A DNA stretch of 64,000 bases from positions 16,800,066 to 16,864,065 of the forward strand of contig OY776124.1 of the NCBI GenBank assembly GCA_963675135.1, given 5' to 3'. Under the pieces are notes generated by a model that saw nothing but the letters and a program-made list of their open reading frames with translations, searched no databases and was not told where the DNA came from. The position numbers and the translations under genes were made by a program. Each line of letters opens with the position of its first letter. The stretch's first letter is position 1. Source of the DNA: Galeopsis tetrahit. Lineage: Eukaryota > Streptophyta > Magnoliopsida > Lamiales > Lamiaceae. Below are positions 10,564-21,636 of the stretch, piece after piece.

Positions 10564-12186
10564 TTATTTTCTCTTCTGAGTAAGTAATTGAGCATCAATC
10601 TGTCCTTGTTGGTCAACTATCCTGAGATTTGCTTCCTTAAGCTCTCTCAAGACTTGTTGGTACAACTCAGTAGATTTAATGTCAACTACTGTCTTAGCAG
10701 TTTTTGAATGTTCAATTGAAAGCCTTTCATTTTCTCTCACACAGTTATCATGAAATTCCTGCAATCTAGTGAAATCTTCCATCAACTTCCCAAAGGAAAG
10801 TTTCAAGTTGACTTCACTAGTGTTCTGTGATAAGAATGATGGTGAGCTAGAAGTGGAGGATACCTCATCATCCTCAATAGCCATGTTGCACACATCATCA
10901 TCATCATCACTGTTAGAGAACAGTCCATCAGAATAGTTGAAGCTTTCAGCACTATCAGATTCATCACCAGCCATCATAGCTTTTCTGTTGGTGAACTTCT
11001 TGTCTCTTTTGGCTTGCCTCTCTCTTCTTTCTTTAGAGCTGAGTTCAGGGAAATCATACTGGAAGTTCCCTTTCTTCTTGCAGTTGTAGCACAGATCCTC
11101 ATCATCATATTTCTTGGATTCATCTCTTCTTTTAGATGATGAAGGTTCAGCTCTACTGGACCTTCTCCTATCAGAGTACTTGTCCTCTGATCTTTTCTCT
11201 TTAGGCTTTTTGTCTTCAGCCTGTGCTTCAGGAGAGTTGTACCTTCTCCTGAATTTGTTGTCTTGGTAGAATTTCTTATATCTACCAAACCTTGAGTTGA
11301 GCTTGTCAAACCTCCTTGCCATAAGAGCCATTTCTTCCTTCATTTCAGCCTTAGAGACTGACTTTGATGATCTTGGAGTGGGTTGTATTTCAGGTTCAAC
11401 AGTTTTGGCTTTAAATGCCACTCCTTTGACTGGTAAGGAAGTCTCTTCTGCTGGCTTTCTTCTATTGAGGTCAAACTCATAGGCTTTGAGTTCTGAGAAG
11501 ATTTGTTGCATGGGCATGGTAGAGAGATCCTTGGTGTTTTGCATCATAACAGCATAGACATCCCACTTTTGAGTGAGACTTCTCAGGATCTTCAAGCCAA
11601 CTTCTCTCTTGGAGTACACCTTGCCCAAAGAGTTGATTTCATTCATTACATATGTGAATCTACCAGCAAACTTGTCAATCGATTCTTCAGAATCCATTGT
11701 GAATTGTTCAAACTTCTGCACATCAACTTGGAGCTTATTTTCCTTGATCTTTTCTGTACCCTCACACATCTCAGCAAGAGTATCCCAAATTTCTTTGGCA
11801 GTTGTGCAGTGGTAGACTCTACCCATGATTGCATCTGGAATTGTTTGGTAGAGGGTGTTCATGGCAAGATAATTCAGATTATCTTTCCTCTTTTCATCAG
11901 CAGTGAAGTCATCTTCATCTTTGGGAATCAATTCCCTTATATCAGCTCTTTGCTCATCTGTCAATCTGGGGTTAATTTGAGTAAACACAAAAGGACCTCT
12001 TGTGATTACTCTCAGCATGTCAGTATGAAGAGATGCAAGATGAGTTCTCATTCTGATTTTCCAGAAATCATAATTGTCTATAGAGAACATGGGCAGTTTG
12101 TGATGTGAGATGTGGTTGACTGGATTTGTGGCCATATTGTCCAATCCTTGAACAGCATCATTAGGATCAGCATTGTTGTTGGCCAT
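10564..12186 (-). CDS. Gag N-terminal and central part, copia element B
   Basis: 540 residues from ATG at 12184-12186, about 120 bp downstream of the primer site. It opens with KLPMFSIDNYDFWKIRMRTHL, the usual start of copia gag (UBN2-type domain), with AMNTLYQTIPD and TAKEIWDTLAEMCEG. The zinc knuckle near residue 370 reads CYNCKKKGNFQYDFPE: the histidine and last cysteine of CX2CX4HX4C are replaced by Asn and Phe, so zinc binding should be lost. An acidic Ser-rich stretch and a coiled coil follow. It would form the particle; this copy is probably non-functional. Confidence 0.9.
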   Translation of the reverse strand: MANNNADPNDAVQGLDNMATNPVNHISHHKLPMFSIDNYDFWKIRMRTHLASLHTDMLRVITRGPFVFTQINPRLTDEQRADIRELIPKDEDDFTADEKRKDNLNYLAMNTLYQTIPDAIMGRVYHCTTAKEIWDTLAEMCEGTEKIKENKLQVDVQKFEQFTMDSEESIDKFAGRFTYVMNEINSLGKVYSKREVGLKILRSLTQKWDVYAVMMQNTKDLSTMPMQQIFSELKAYEFDLNRRKPAEETSLPVKGVAFKAKTVEPEIQPTPRSSKSVSKAEMKEEMALMARRFDKLNSRFGRYKKFYQDNKFRRRYNSPEAQAEDKKPKEKRSEDKYSDRRRSSRAEPSSSKRRDESKKYDDEDLCYNCKKKGNFQYDFPELSSKERRERQAKRDKKFTNRKAMMAGDESDSAESFNYSDGLFSNSDDDDDVCNMAIEDDEVSSTSSSPSFLSQNTSEVNLKLSFGKLMEDFTRLQEFHDNCVRENERLSIEHSKTAKTVVDIKSTELYQQVLRELKEANLRIVDQQGQIDAQLLTQKRK

Positions 12187-12309
12187 AGCTTAAGAATAAG
12201 ATGTCAGTCAAATGATAAGATTTCAGATAGATCAGTTCAGTGACCACACCAAGTATGTGATTTTGAAAAACCAAGATGGATTTTCAGAGGCAGTGGTCCT
12301 TGAACCCCT

Positions 12310-12321
12310 GCTCTGATACCA
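12310..12321 (-). other. Primer-binding site of element B (initiator Met tRNA)
   Basis: Minus-strand TGGTATCAGAGC, two bases inside the LTR edge, complementary to the 3' end of initiator methionine tRNA. The same 12 bases are used by elements C and D. Confidence 0.92.
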
Positions 12322-12323
12322 CT

Positions 12324-13943
12324 TGTTGGTCCTGAAAGGAGTATATGACAAGTGTATGGGGGGGGGGGGAGAATACACTTGTCTGCAAATTCTTTTCAAA
12401 CTTGATCAAACCAGAGTTCAGCAAGGTTGTCCTGGACAACTCTGCTGATGAGATTAACTCTTCTAAGATAATCAAACTACTAAGTACTATTGAGTACTTA
12501 GTTGAGTAACTATCTAGGGGAGTTATAAGTGCGGAATTAGTGGTTGGCCCTTTAGTTTAAACTCCTTTAAGTTCTGAAATCACTTTAAGCAATGTAAACC
12601 AGTTTTCAGGGAACTTGTCCAATACAGTTTTTGCACAGTCTTGAATATATGTCCTTTGAAAGATCAGTTTTGTGTGCAGTGTTGAATGAATGAAAGTACT
12701 TTGAAAGTAAATCAACACAAGAGTTTATAGTGGTTCAGAGACTCAAGCTCCTACATCCAATTTCCCTGATTTAACAGGATAATTCCTTCACTCTTGGAAT
12801 TAACTTGTTTTATAGTGCCAAGGTGCACTTGATCAAGAACACCAGTCCTTGGTGAATTGATCCCTAGGATGTCTAGAGTCATAGTACCTTCTTCTCAACT
12901 CAGAACTGGACTGTTCTTCTCTACCATTTCAGTTGGGCAACCTTCTCACTTTCTCACTCGAAAGGGGTAAGGGTTGAAGTAAGGTTCCAACTAATGAGAT
13001 ATCCTTTACAATGAAGATCAGTGTATAAGGATTAGGATATCTCTCTAAGCTTTGTATGGATATACAATGAGTTCAGCTTAGAAGAAGTGTTTGAAGATGG
13101 TCTCTTTGAAAGCTTTGAAAGCACTTGATAACTTGTAGGATAGTTGGTTTGGTAGTTGGTTGGATGCCTTCAAATGGTCTTCACACTTCTGTATTTATAG
13201 ACAAATTAGAGGATTTGCCCGTTGGAGAGGCAGTCCCAAATTGCTATAAATGTCTTCCTTCAGTTCTTTAAACGGGAAGACAGATTCTTGATAGTGACAT
13301 GTCCTCATTTGGGTAATAAACGGCTTGTAAGACTTTGTCTTCATTCTGCAGCACTCTTCCCAATGTCTGACTTTAAGATTCACTTGTTAGGACTTGGACA
13401 TGGCTTCTGAAGGTTGATCCAATGATAGGACAACATTCCTTATCAAATGGACAACTCTGCTTATCACTATCAGTAGACTTTGCTTATCAGCATAGTTGGC
13501 TTGCTCTCTTCAGATGACTTGGCTCTTACCCTTTGCTTTACTTAGATGTGATCTTAGCATGATTTATTGAAGGCTTTTAGGGTATAGTTGTCTTCATCTC
13601 TTCAGCATAGTTGATTTTCAAGCTTCAGAACACTTTGTTCTGGTTCAATTTCACTGGGACAACTCTTCTGGACAACTCTCCTGATCAGCATACTTGGTTT
13701 TCAATAGACTTATTGATTGTTCCAGAATTTGAGCCTTGAGGGGACTTGATCTTGATGTTCTTCAAAGCATATGTTCCCCCTCAAATTGTGCATCTATACA
13801 ACTAAGAGCTGCCTAACATATCAGCTTCTCATCTAGCCTTAAGCTACATGTTCTAACACTCTTAGAACATAATCATCTTGACTTAGGCATGTCTCCGGGG
13901 GTTTTGGTATTCAATCAAAACATATCTCATTTTATTCCCAACA
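12324..13943 (-). repeat. 5' LTR of copia element B (1,620 bp)
   Basis: Plus-strand ends are TGTTGGTCC and TTCCCAACA, a perfect TGTTGG/CCAACA pair. The outer edge is confirmed by a second copy of the same LTR end beginning near 63686. A TATA box (TATAAATA on the minus strand) lies at 13192-13199, and the shared LTR phrase TTTATAGTGGTTC is at 12724-12736. A run of 12 G at about 12359-12370 is likely slippage-prone. The target duplication should start at 13944 (AAAAT), but its partner is lost with the 3' LTR. Confidence 0.88.
13192..13199 (-). promoter_or_regulatory. TATA box in LTR of element B
   Basis: Minus-strand TATAAATA in the middle of the LTR. The same octamer sits in the LTRs of C, D and X, which supports it as the core promoter. 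Confidence 0.6.
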
Positions 13944-15390
13944 AAAATGTTGATACTGATGTCAATACGGAAGCTGAGGATGTTGGTGCTGAAGATTTTG
14001 ATAATCAAGCTGATATGGAAGCTGATTATGAATCTGATACCAATGCAACTGAGGTGTTTCAGAACACAGTTGTAGTTGAAGAGACTGAGGTCATAGAGGA
14101 ACCAACTTTGGGTGCTAATGAGTTAGAGAGTACACCAATTGAAGTTGCTGAGAATACTGTGCTTGATGATGTTCAAGAGACAGTAAGAACAGTTCCTGCT
14201 GACACAGCTCAAGATAACTCTAGCTTTGAATTGTTGAAAAAGCATAATGAAGAGTTACAAAGCAAGCTGGAAGCTACTTTGAAACAATTTCAAGAAGCTA
14301 CTGAGAAATTGGAGAGATTGACTGCTACCAGTTCTTATGAGCAAGTAATGGAATATACAATCTGCATAGATTGCAAGAAAAGAGACTTTCTGCTGAACTA
14401 CAAAAGAAAGTTGAGCTGCTTATGACACCCTTGAAGAAATGGCAAGATGAAGCCAAAAAGGGGGAAGATAAGGTCATGAGAGTGATGGAGCAGACTCAAA
14501 CTCAGCAAGCTCAGTTAGTTGTAAGTCAAGATGAACTAAAAGCTAGTCAGGATGATCTGAAAGAAGAGATCATTAGTTTGAAGATGAGAATCAATCTCAG
14601 AAGACAACAAAAGGCTTCTGAAGCTGAAACTCAAGTTATAGCAACAATTGAGAAAAACATTGCTGAAACTTCTTCTGGAAAAAGAAAGAGAAAACTGATC
14701 TTAAGTGATGAAGAAGAGGTTGAAGAGACTGGAAGGGTTACCAGGTCTAAGAGTAAGCTGAAGCATGTAGTTGCTAGTAGTCAGCCAAGTGATGAAAAGA
14801 TGGCCGAAGCTGTTGAAAAACACAATGAGTTGTTAACAAAGAAGAAAGCTGAATTATCTGAAAAGAGAAAAGCTGATGAACAGATTAGAAATCAAAAACT
14901 GAAAGATGCAGAAGCTTCAAGGAAAAAGTTGGATAATCGTGTTGCTGCATTAAAAAGGAAAATGAGATCTAAGTCTGTTGGTGGAGTTCTTAATGAGAAC
15001 TACATAGAGTTTATTGTTGATGATCATAATTTGGAATATTGGAATGATCTGAAGAAGAAATGGCAGATTGCTAACTTCATAGTGAAGAAGTTTGGTGATC
15101 ATTCAAGCAAGGAAGATGAGTATGCTGATTTTAAAGATTTTATGATGAATGTTGCAAGGGGCTTCTGGGAAGATATTTTGTTATTGGCTGCTGGTGCAAA
15201 TATCCAGATCTTATGTCCAGAAGAACCTGTGTGGGAACCTCCTAGATTAGAAAATGGAGAACCTGGTCTGAAAGAAGTTGGAAACATTATTGCTAAGGTC
15301 ATTAAGGATGAAGGTATTACAGATCACAAACACATGATGGAAATCAAGAACAGGATGTATTTGGAATTCAGAATTCCTAATGAAGATTGA
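13944..15390 (+). pseudogene. C-terminal part of env-like third ORF, element X
   Basis: Two overlapping frames: 13944-14425 (acidic, then a heptad-like coil ELLKKHNEELQSKLEATLKQF) and 14371-15390. The ATG at 13889 belongs to the LTR of B and is not the true start. A frameshift near 14370-14390 joins the frames. The second frame is K/E-rich with coiled coil and ends in a conserved region of about 120 residues: LKKKWQIANFIVKKFG, EDEYADFKDFMMN, CPEEPVWEPPRLENG, LEFRI. The third ORF of element D ends with the same pattern. Function unknown; no signal peptide or clear transmembrane segment is seen. Confidence 0.75.
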
Positions 15391-15594
15391 ACATGAAGGA
15401 CTATGCTGAAGAAGATAACATTTCTTAACCTTATCTTTATTTTCTTTATTTTGATATTTTTGTGATTATGTGAAGTATGTGTAATATCTGATCTGATGTG
15501 AATCCTAATCTGATGTTTGAATTGATGAATTGTTATGATTAACTGTATATCTTAACTACTGGTCTGATTATACTTAAGTAGTTTTGGCTTCATT

Positions 15595-15608
15595 AAAAAG
15601 GGGGAAAT
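15595..15608 (+). other. Polypurine tract of element X
   Basis: AAAAAGGGGGAAAT directly before the LTR start TGTTGGGATA. Identical in base order to that of element D. Primer for plus-strand DNA synthesis. Confidence 0.88.
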
Positions 15609-16980
15609 TGTTGGGATATGAATTCTGTAAACAATGTTCTAGTTGATGATTGTATGTTTTGATGGCCAAAAGCAACTTGAAGTTAATGATATATGTGATT
15701 ATATGTTGATATAATTGTGTTATCTGAATTTTACTGATCTTAAGAGATATTAGAATCTGAGTTACTGATCTTATATATGTTTACTGATCTTAATGTGTTT
15801 ACTGATCTGATATAAGAACTGTTAGGAACTAAGCTGATAAAAGTATTGTATAGACAGCTTATAGTATAGGACTTAGATGTACTCATCTGTATATAGTTCA
15901 GTTGATGTATAGATAGGTTTTATATATGTAAAGTTGTATTCTGTTGTATTCAGCATTGTAAAAGTTCAGAACAGTAGATTAGGAATAGATTAGAAGAAGA
16001 TCAGAAGATTATTGAAGACTTAGAAGACTACTTCAGAATGAGAAGACTTTGAAGAGAAGCTTAGAAAGATTCTGGAGAAGTACAGGACAGTTTTGGAGAA
16101 CTGTGCTTACTGACTAAGAACAGTAAAACTAAGAAGAGTAGTTTACTGTGCTGAGTTAGTTTGATTGAAGAATAAGTTTGGAAATCTTATTTAAGGCGTA
16201 ACTGAAGATTTTTATTGAAGATATGCTGACTTGGAATTAGTTGAAGGAAGTTACAAAGTCGGTTACAAAAAGGATAAGTTACAACAAAAATAGTTTTAGA
16301 GTTAGTTGAGAGTTAGTTTGCAAACTGCTAACTGTCATACTAAGTTCTATAAATACTGCTAAGACTACTGATCATAAAGCATTCAAGAGCAATCTAAGTC
16401 TACAGAGCATTTGAAGAACTCACAGAGTTGAAGAGATCAAGAAATCTGAGAAGTGCCACAAATTTGAAGAGAAGAAATCAGAGGCTATTCAAGAGAAGTT
16501 TTTCTTTTCATTTTAAAGTTTGTATTGTTGTAAACAAGTGTGCTAGTTACTTGTGAAATTACTAGTCGATCGAAGATACACATGGAAGTGTAATCGAAAA
16601 GATCACAGTCTTAATCTTGGGACTTTAAGCCACAAGAAACTCAAGGAAGAGTAATAAAACATCACAACTGGGATTGTGAGAGTGGATGTAGACTTTTTGG
16701 TCGAACCACTATAAATTCTATGTTCTTTACTTTTCTGTTTGGTATTTGATTAATATTTTTTTAACCAAGAACAGTAGAATTTACTAAGTAAAGATCTGAA
16801 TAAAAGTTGAGTATAAAACTGAAACTGGAAGTACTGATCTGATCCAGTAAGAACAGTACTATTCAGCACACTATTCCGCATTAAAACTCTGATATTTTGA
16901 AAGATTTTGAAAAGTCTATTCACTCCTCCCCTCTAGACTTTTCCTAGCTTAATCAATCTGAACTCAACTTGGGACCAACA
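15609..16980 (+). repeat. 3' LTR of element X (1,372 bp)
   Basis: Begins TGTTGGGATATG and ends GGGACCAACA, the same end pattern as the LTRs of D. TATA box TATAAATA at 16348-16355. The shared phrase CGAACCACTATAAA is near 16702-16715 and TGAATAGACTTTT-type sequence (reverse strand) is near 16910-16940. The base after the LTR begins AAAGT, the expected target duplication, but its partner is not in the window. Confidence 0.87.
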
Positions 16981-19039
16981 AAAGTACTTCTCTGGTTATC
17001 TGACCAACATTGCACCTTGGACCGTGTGCATGCTCAACTTGGAATTCGAAGACAATTCCTCTAAGTTGATCAGAAACGTTCTCCAGATCAAGAATAGGAT
17101 CAGAAGACTCCAACTCTTCTACTGGTGCAGATTCCAGTATTAACTCGTCTTCTGCTAGATCAGCCTCAGAAACTTGTATACCAACACTTGGCTTTTCAAC
17201 GGACAAGACATCATCTGGTATACTCAACATCTTTTTCACCAGATTAGTCAAAGCTTCAGCGGTCCTTAACTCCGAATGTTTTTTAACACCACTGATCTTC
17301 TTCTGTTCAAGTTCCCAGTCTTGAAAATTGGAGATTCCGCCCATACCAGTAATTACTTCAAACATATATTCACATGGTCCTTCTCTCAGAGCAACCCATG
17401 TGAAGATGCAAATTAATTTCTCATAAGCTTCATAACTGGTATCTATCTCAACAGACGGCAACATCTTTTTCAGGTTCTTGGTTATTTGTGCACGAAGCCT
17501 CTTCTCCTTTGGGCACATTGGATAATCAACCAAGTTCGGAAATCTATTCTTGGGAGGGCTCTCAGTGAGTGGGGTCCTCAGCTCAGTTACTGAAGTGTCA
17601 ACTAGTGGGGTTCCCAGAATAGATGGGTTAGATGGTTCAACATATTCTGTTGAGGGTAGAGTTATTTGGGGAGTGGTTTCTTGTGGTTTAGGTGGGGAGT
17701 GAACAAGAATATCATGTGAAGGAGCATCTTCAACATGAACAAAAATTGGGGCATCTTGAGTCAATAAAGAACTCAAGTGTTGAACAAACTTAGGTGTGGT
17801 TGATGGAACTGGTTTGGCACGAGAACGAATTGTTCTTGCCTTCTTCTTAATTGGAACAGATGAGGGAGATACATAAGGAATGGAAGTAGAAGCACTAACC
17901 ATTCTTGCCTTCTTGGCAGGTGAAGATGAAGATTCAGCCACCAGATGAGTAGGAGGAGGAGGACCAGACAAGTCGCCTCGGGGTATTTGACTTATTCTGA
18001 GCTGGTACTCTTCTTCTGTCTCATTCTCTACTTATTCCCAAGACTCGTCTGTTTCAGTTTCCTCAGAGTCATCAATGGGCTCGATTTGTGCCTCGTCCGA
18101 CACATACTCTACTAGTGTACCACTAGTACCACCTTCCTCAGCCTGCGTCTCCTCTTCTTCCTCACTAGAAGACTCGGCTTCAATCATTGCGTCTCTGGGA
18201 TTTATTCTGATTTGCTCACGCTCCATCTTCCTTTCCTTTGATTGCCTATCAATAGCATCTTTCCTCAAATAATACTTCAACACATGAAATGGCTTTCCTT
18301 TGCTCAAATCCTTCTTGTTTGGCAACAAGACTGGTAAGAGAATACTCAGCTTGTTTCCAAAACTTACAGTAGCAGATACGACCCATTCTCATGCATCCGT
18401 ATCCACTTTAACATTCTTCGCAAAATACATGACCCTATCCATGAAGAGCTTCTGCCAATTACCCTCTGTAATTCCATCGTAAATGGCTGCCATCACTCTC
18501 GTCTTCTAAAGAGTGACTGAATCGTAACTGCCAGTGACACCAAGAAACATTTTTCTTGCAATGTCGAGTAGGGTTTTGTACTTTGGAAGTAATTGCTTCT
18601 TCTTAACAACAGGAACCTTTCCATCGTTGCCCAGCTTCAATTTCTTGACACAAAAGATACTCAAGTATCTCAATTCTTGACCTGTGGCATACATCTCCAC
18701 ATCAATAGATCATTGTTTTAAACCAAAAACCTCATCCAACATCTCTCTGGTGATTTTGATCCGCTTTCCACCAATGAATGATTCTATGTACTCGCCTCGA
18801 TGAGTAGTAGTGGCATAGAATTCTAGAACTTCATCCTCGAACACCACCTCTAGCACAGCCTCCAAATATAGCTTCAAACCGCATCGGAAACACTTGATTA
18901 AAATCTCCTTGTTGTCTTCCAAGTGCCTTCCCTTGAAGAACAATGAACTTTCCACATGCACCTTCCCTTCCGCAGCATATCTCTCAACATCGAACCTAGC
19001 TTGCATGTTATATTCAACATCTAGAATAGTGATCGGCAT
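16981..19039 (-). pseudogene. Env-like third ORF of element C, interrupted
   Basis: The start MPITILDVEYNMQARFD at 19039 leads into FFKGRHLEDNKEILIKC, VLEFYATTTHRGEYIES and KITREMLDEVFGL, matching the N-terminus of the third ORF of D. This resembles the 'putative plant transposon protein' family. Stops at about 18708, 18503, 18390 and 18030 divide the frame; LSILLPVLLPNKKDLSKGKPFHVLKYYLRKDA is also shared with D. An acidic stretch and a Pro/Ser-rich stretch (from 17971) follow. The reading ends at the LTR of X, so the conserved C-terminus is missing. Function unknown. Confidence 0.78.
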
Positions 19040-19974
19040 TTTGTATATAGAGATTTAGCAAACACAGATAATAGTAGGGAGTTAGAGAGAATAAGAGCTT
19101 GAAAGTAGGAAAGTAGAGTAAAACGTGGGAGTGATTTCCAAAAATGAAGGGTTTTATGAAATTTGGGGTTTTGAATCGAGTAGCCAGGATGGAACCGATT
19201 GATCTAACGGTAACAGATCGACCTTTGGAATTCAGTTGTGGAATCGAGAATATTATGCGTTTTAGTATTGTAGATTTTGGAATCCGACTATTCTATTGGT
19301 TAGGCAAGAAGAGTGTACTCATCTAACCTAGTCCAGTAGGTTTAGGCGGGAACTGGGTGTATACACCTCATTAAATGGAGTGTATAAATCCATTTTTAGG
19401 GTTTCCAAAATCTCGCAATATAAAGTTACATTAATATCCTTAACTCAATTCCAATTACTTAGTGAATATGAAACACATAAGAACTTATCTGGTCTGTTCG
19501 AGTTCATCATAACAGATTAGTAGACTTCTTTGCACTAGACGAGTTCCCCCTTCGACTGTGCTTGTCTGTCTGACTGTCGAACATCATCATGTACCTATCT
19601 CATCTTGTGTGACCTATGAGTGTAGATACGAGTAGTAGAGTGAAATAATTAAAATGAATATCATTCAAAAGCAGTAATCAAGGTTTCGATCAAGATGACT
19701 TTTAACAAACTTAAGAGTCAACATAAGGATTTTTAAGAAACCATAGATTCCCCCTTAAATGTATATTCTCTTAGTATTACCCTCAGCTTTACCAGCTTCC
19801 TCATCGGGTTTGGTCATCTTGTCTGACCTTGTGTACCTGACTTGTTGGTGAGTAGGTGAGTAATCTGTTTCTGTAGTGAACTCGTCTGTTCTCCTTTCTT
19901 CTTTATGATGTACCTGTCTGGTTAGTACATTGCTACATACAGGTAGGATCTAGATCAATCAATCATAAACTAAT
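19040..19974 (-). other. Spacer between pol and env-like ORF of element C
   Basis: About 930 bp of non-coding sequence, probably the untranslated interval that in D lies at 49108-50902. A small plus-strand frame at 19144-19326 has no recognisable content. No polypurine tract or LTR edge is seen. Confidence 0.55.
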
Positions 19975-21498
19975 GCATAATTCTCTGAAACGAGCTTCAG
20001 GCAATGGTTTTGTAAAGATGTCAGCTCTTTGAATATCAGTGTGAATCTTCTCCATGCGGATGTTCTTCTTTTCAACATGATCACGTATAAAATGATGTTT
20101 CACATCTACATGTTTACAACGTGTGTGCAGAACATGATTTTGTGTAATGGCAATAACACTGTTACTATCACAAAATATAGGAACATTTGATTAAATAATA
20201 TTATAATCTCTAAGATGTTGAATTAACCAAAGTAATTGACTACAACAGCTACCAGCAGCCATATATTCGGCTTCAGTTGTGGATGTAGCCACACTGGTCT
20301 GCTTTTTTGAAAACCATGAAATAAGCTTAGTGCCTAGAAATTGACAAGAACCAGAAGTAGATTTCCTATCTATTCTACATCCTCCAAAATCAGAATCAAA
20401 GTAGCCACTTAGAGATAAATCATCATTCGAAGGATACCATATACCACGATTGATGGTTCCTTTCAAATATTTCAATATCCGTTTAATGGTTTCCATATGA
20501 CTCTCTTTTGGATTAGCTTGGAATCTTGCACATACGCCAACAGAGAATGCAATATCTGGTCTACTAGCAGTTAAGTACAGTAATGAGCCAATAAGACCAC
20601 GATAATAAGATTGATCAGCACACTTACCATGCTCGTCTGGATCCATTTTGTAGGTGGGTAGCATAGGTACTCCAGTTGATTTGCAAGTTTTAATACCATA
20701 CTTGTCTAGAAGATTTCTAGTGTACTTTGCTTGATTTATGAAAATCCCATCGGGTGTTTATTTTACTTGTAGACCAAGAAAGTAAGTCATTTCACCCATC
20801 ATTGATATCTCAAACTTACTTTGCATGAGTTTAGAAAAACTTTCACTTAGCTTTTTGTTGGGTGAACCAAAAATGATATCATCCTCGTAAATTTGGACGA
20901 GTAAAATGTCTTTCCCTTCTTGTCTTCTGAACAAAGTACGATCTACTTTGCCCTTAATAAAACCATTTTCTAATACAAAGAGAGAGAGAGTGTCGTACCA
21001 TGCTCTTGGAGCTTGCTTCAGTCCATACAAGGCTTTCTTCAACCTGTACACTTGATTGCCTTTCACCTCGAAACCTGGAGGTTGTTCTACATACACTTCT
21101 TCCGCAAGAATACCATTAAGAAATGCACTTTTAACATCCATTTGATATACAGTAAACTTCATATAAGAAGCATATGCAAGAAACAATCGAATGGCTTCTA
21201 GTCTAGCAACAGGTGCATATGTTTCATCATAGTCTATGCCTTCAGCTTGTGAATAGCCTTGGGCTACTAGTCCTGCCTTATTTCTAACGACTACATCATT
21301 CTCATCTTTCTTATTTTTGAAAATCCATCGAGTGCCAACTACATTATGGTGTTCTGGCCTATCGACAAGTTCCCAAACGTCGTTTCGAACAAACTGGTTC
21401 AACTCGTCTTGCATAGCGATGATCCAATTACTATCAGCCAATGTCTCTTTAACGGTTTTAGGCTCGATAGATGAAATGAAACAACACCAGAAAAACAT
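19975..21498 (-). pseudogene. RT and RNase H of copia element C
   Basis: RT runs from MQDELNQFVRNDVWELVDRP through YQMDVKSAFLNG, KKALYGLKQAPRAWYDTL and VQIYEDDIIFG. The catalytic box is YEDD instead of YVDD, one base change (GTG to GAG); both aspartates remain. A stop at 20758-20760 follows TYFLGLQVK. RNase H continues at 20664 (ASRPDIAFSVGVCARFQ, GGCRIDRKSTSGS, STTEAEYMAAGSCCS) with another TAA at 20191-20193, and the last residues can be read to about 19975. Inactive copy. Confidence 0.9.
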
Positions 21499-21636
21499 AG
21501 ATGGACTCGGCTGTTCTTGTGACTCAAAGAGTTGTCGTCTAGTCTTTACACCAATAGTAGAGTCACCAATGATATTCTTAGTGTTATGAGCAGATTTCCA
21601 TGTCTTTCTAGACTTAATAGGAATGCTTTCATCATC

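Larger units (their letters stand above)
5830..13943 (-). mobile_element. SIRE-like Ty1/copia element B, 5' LTR present, 3' end lost
   Basis: Read on the minus strand: LTR (13943-12324), Met-tRNA primer site, gag, protease, integrase, RT and RNase H in copia order, ending near 6265. About 430 bp of 3' untranslated sequence follows before the gypsy A junction. No env-like ORF, polypurine tract or 3' LTR remains. The 5' LTR edge at 13943 interrupts the env-like ORF of element X, so B inserted into X. Two nonsense codons in RT and a damaged zinc knuckle mark it as dead. Confidence 0.88.
13944..16980 (+). mobile_element. SIRE-like copia element X, 3' part only
   Basis: Plus-strand order: C-terminal part of the env-like ORF, about 200 bp of 3' UTR, polypurine tract, then a complete 3' LTR ending at 16980. 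The left side is cut by the insertion of element B at 13943; gag, pol and the 5' LTR of X are not in the window. The right LTR edge interrupts the env-like ORF of element C, so X inserted into C. Confidence 0.85.

Noticed and set aside
11503..12108. A 201-codon plus-strand open frame
   Set aside because: It is the reverse of the gag of element B; no motif of its own.
13889..13943. LTR edge of B at TGCCTAAG (13889), and the ATG there as start of the X ORF
   Set aside because: The copy at the right edge of the window matches through to CCCAACA at 13943, so the true edge is 13943 and the ATG is LTR sequence.
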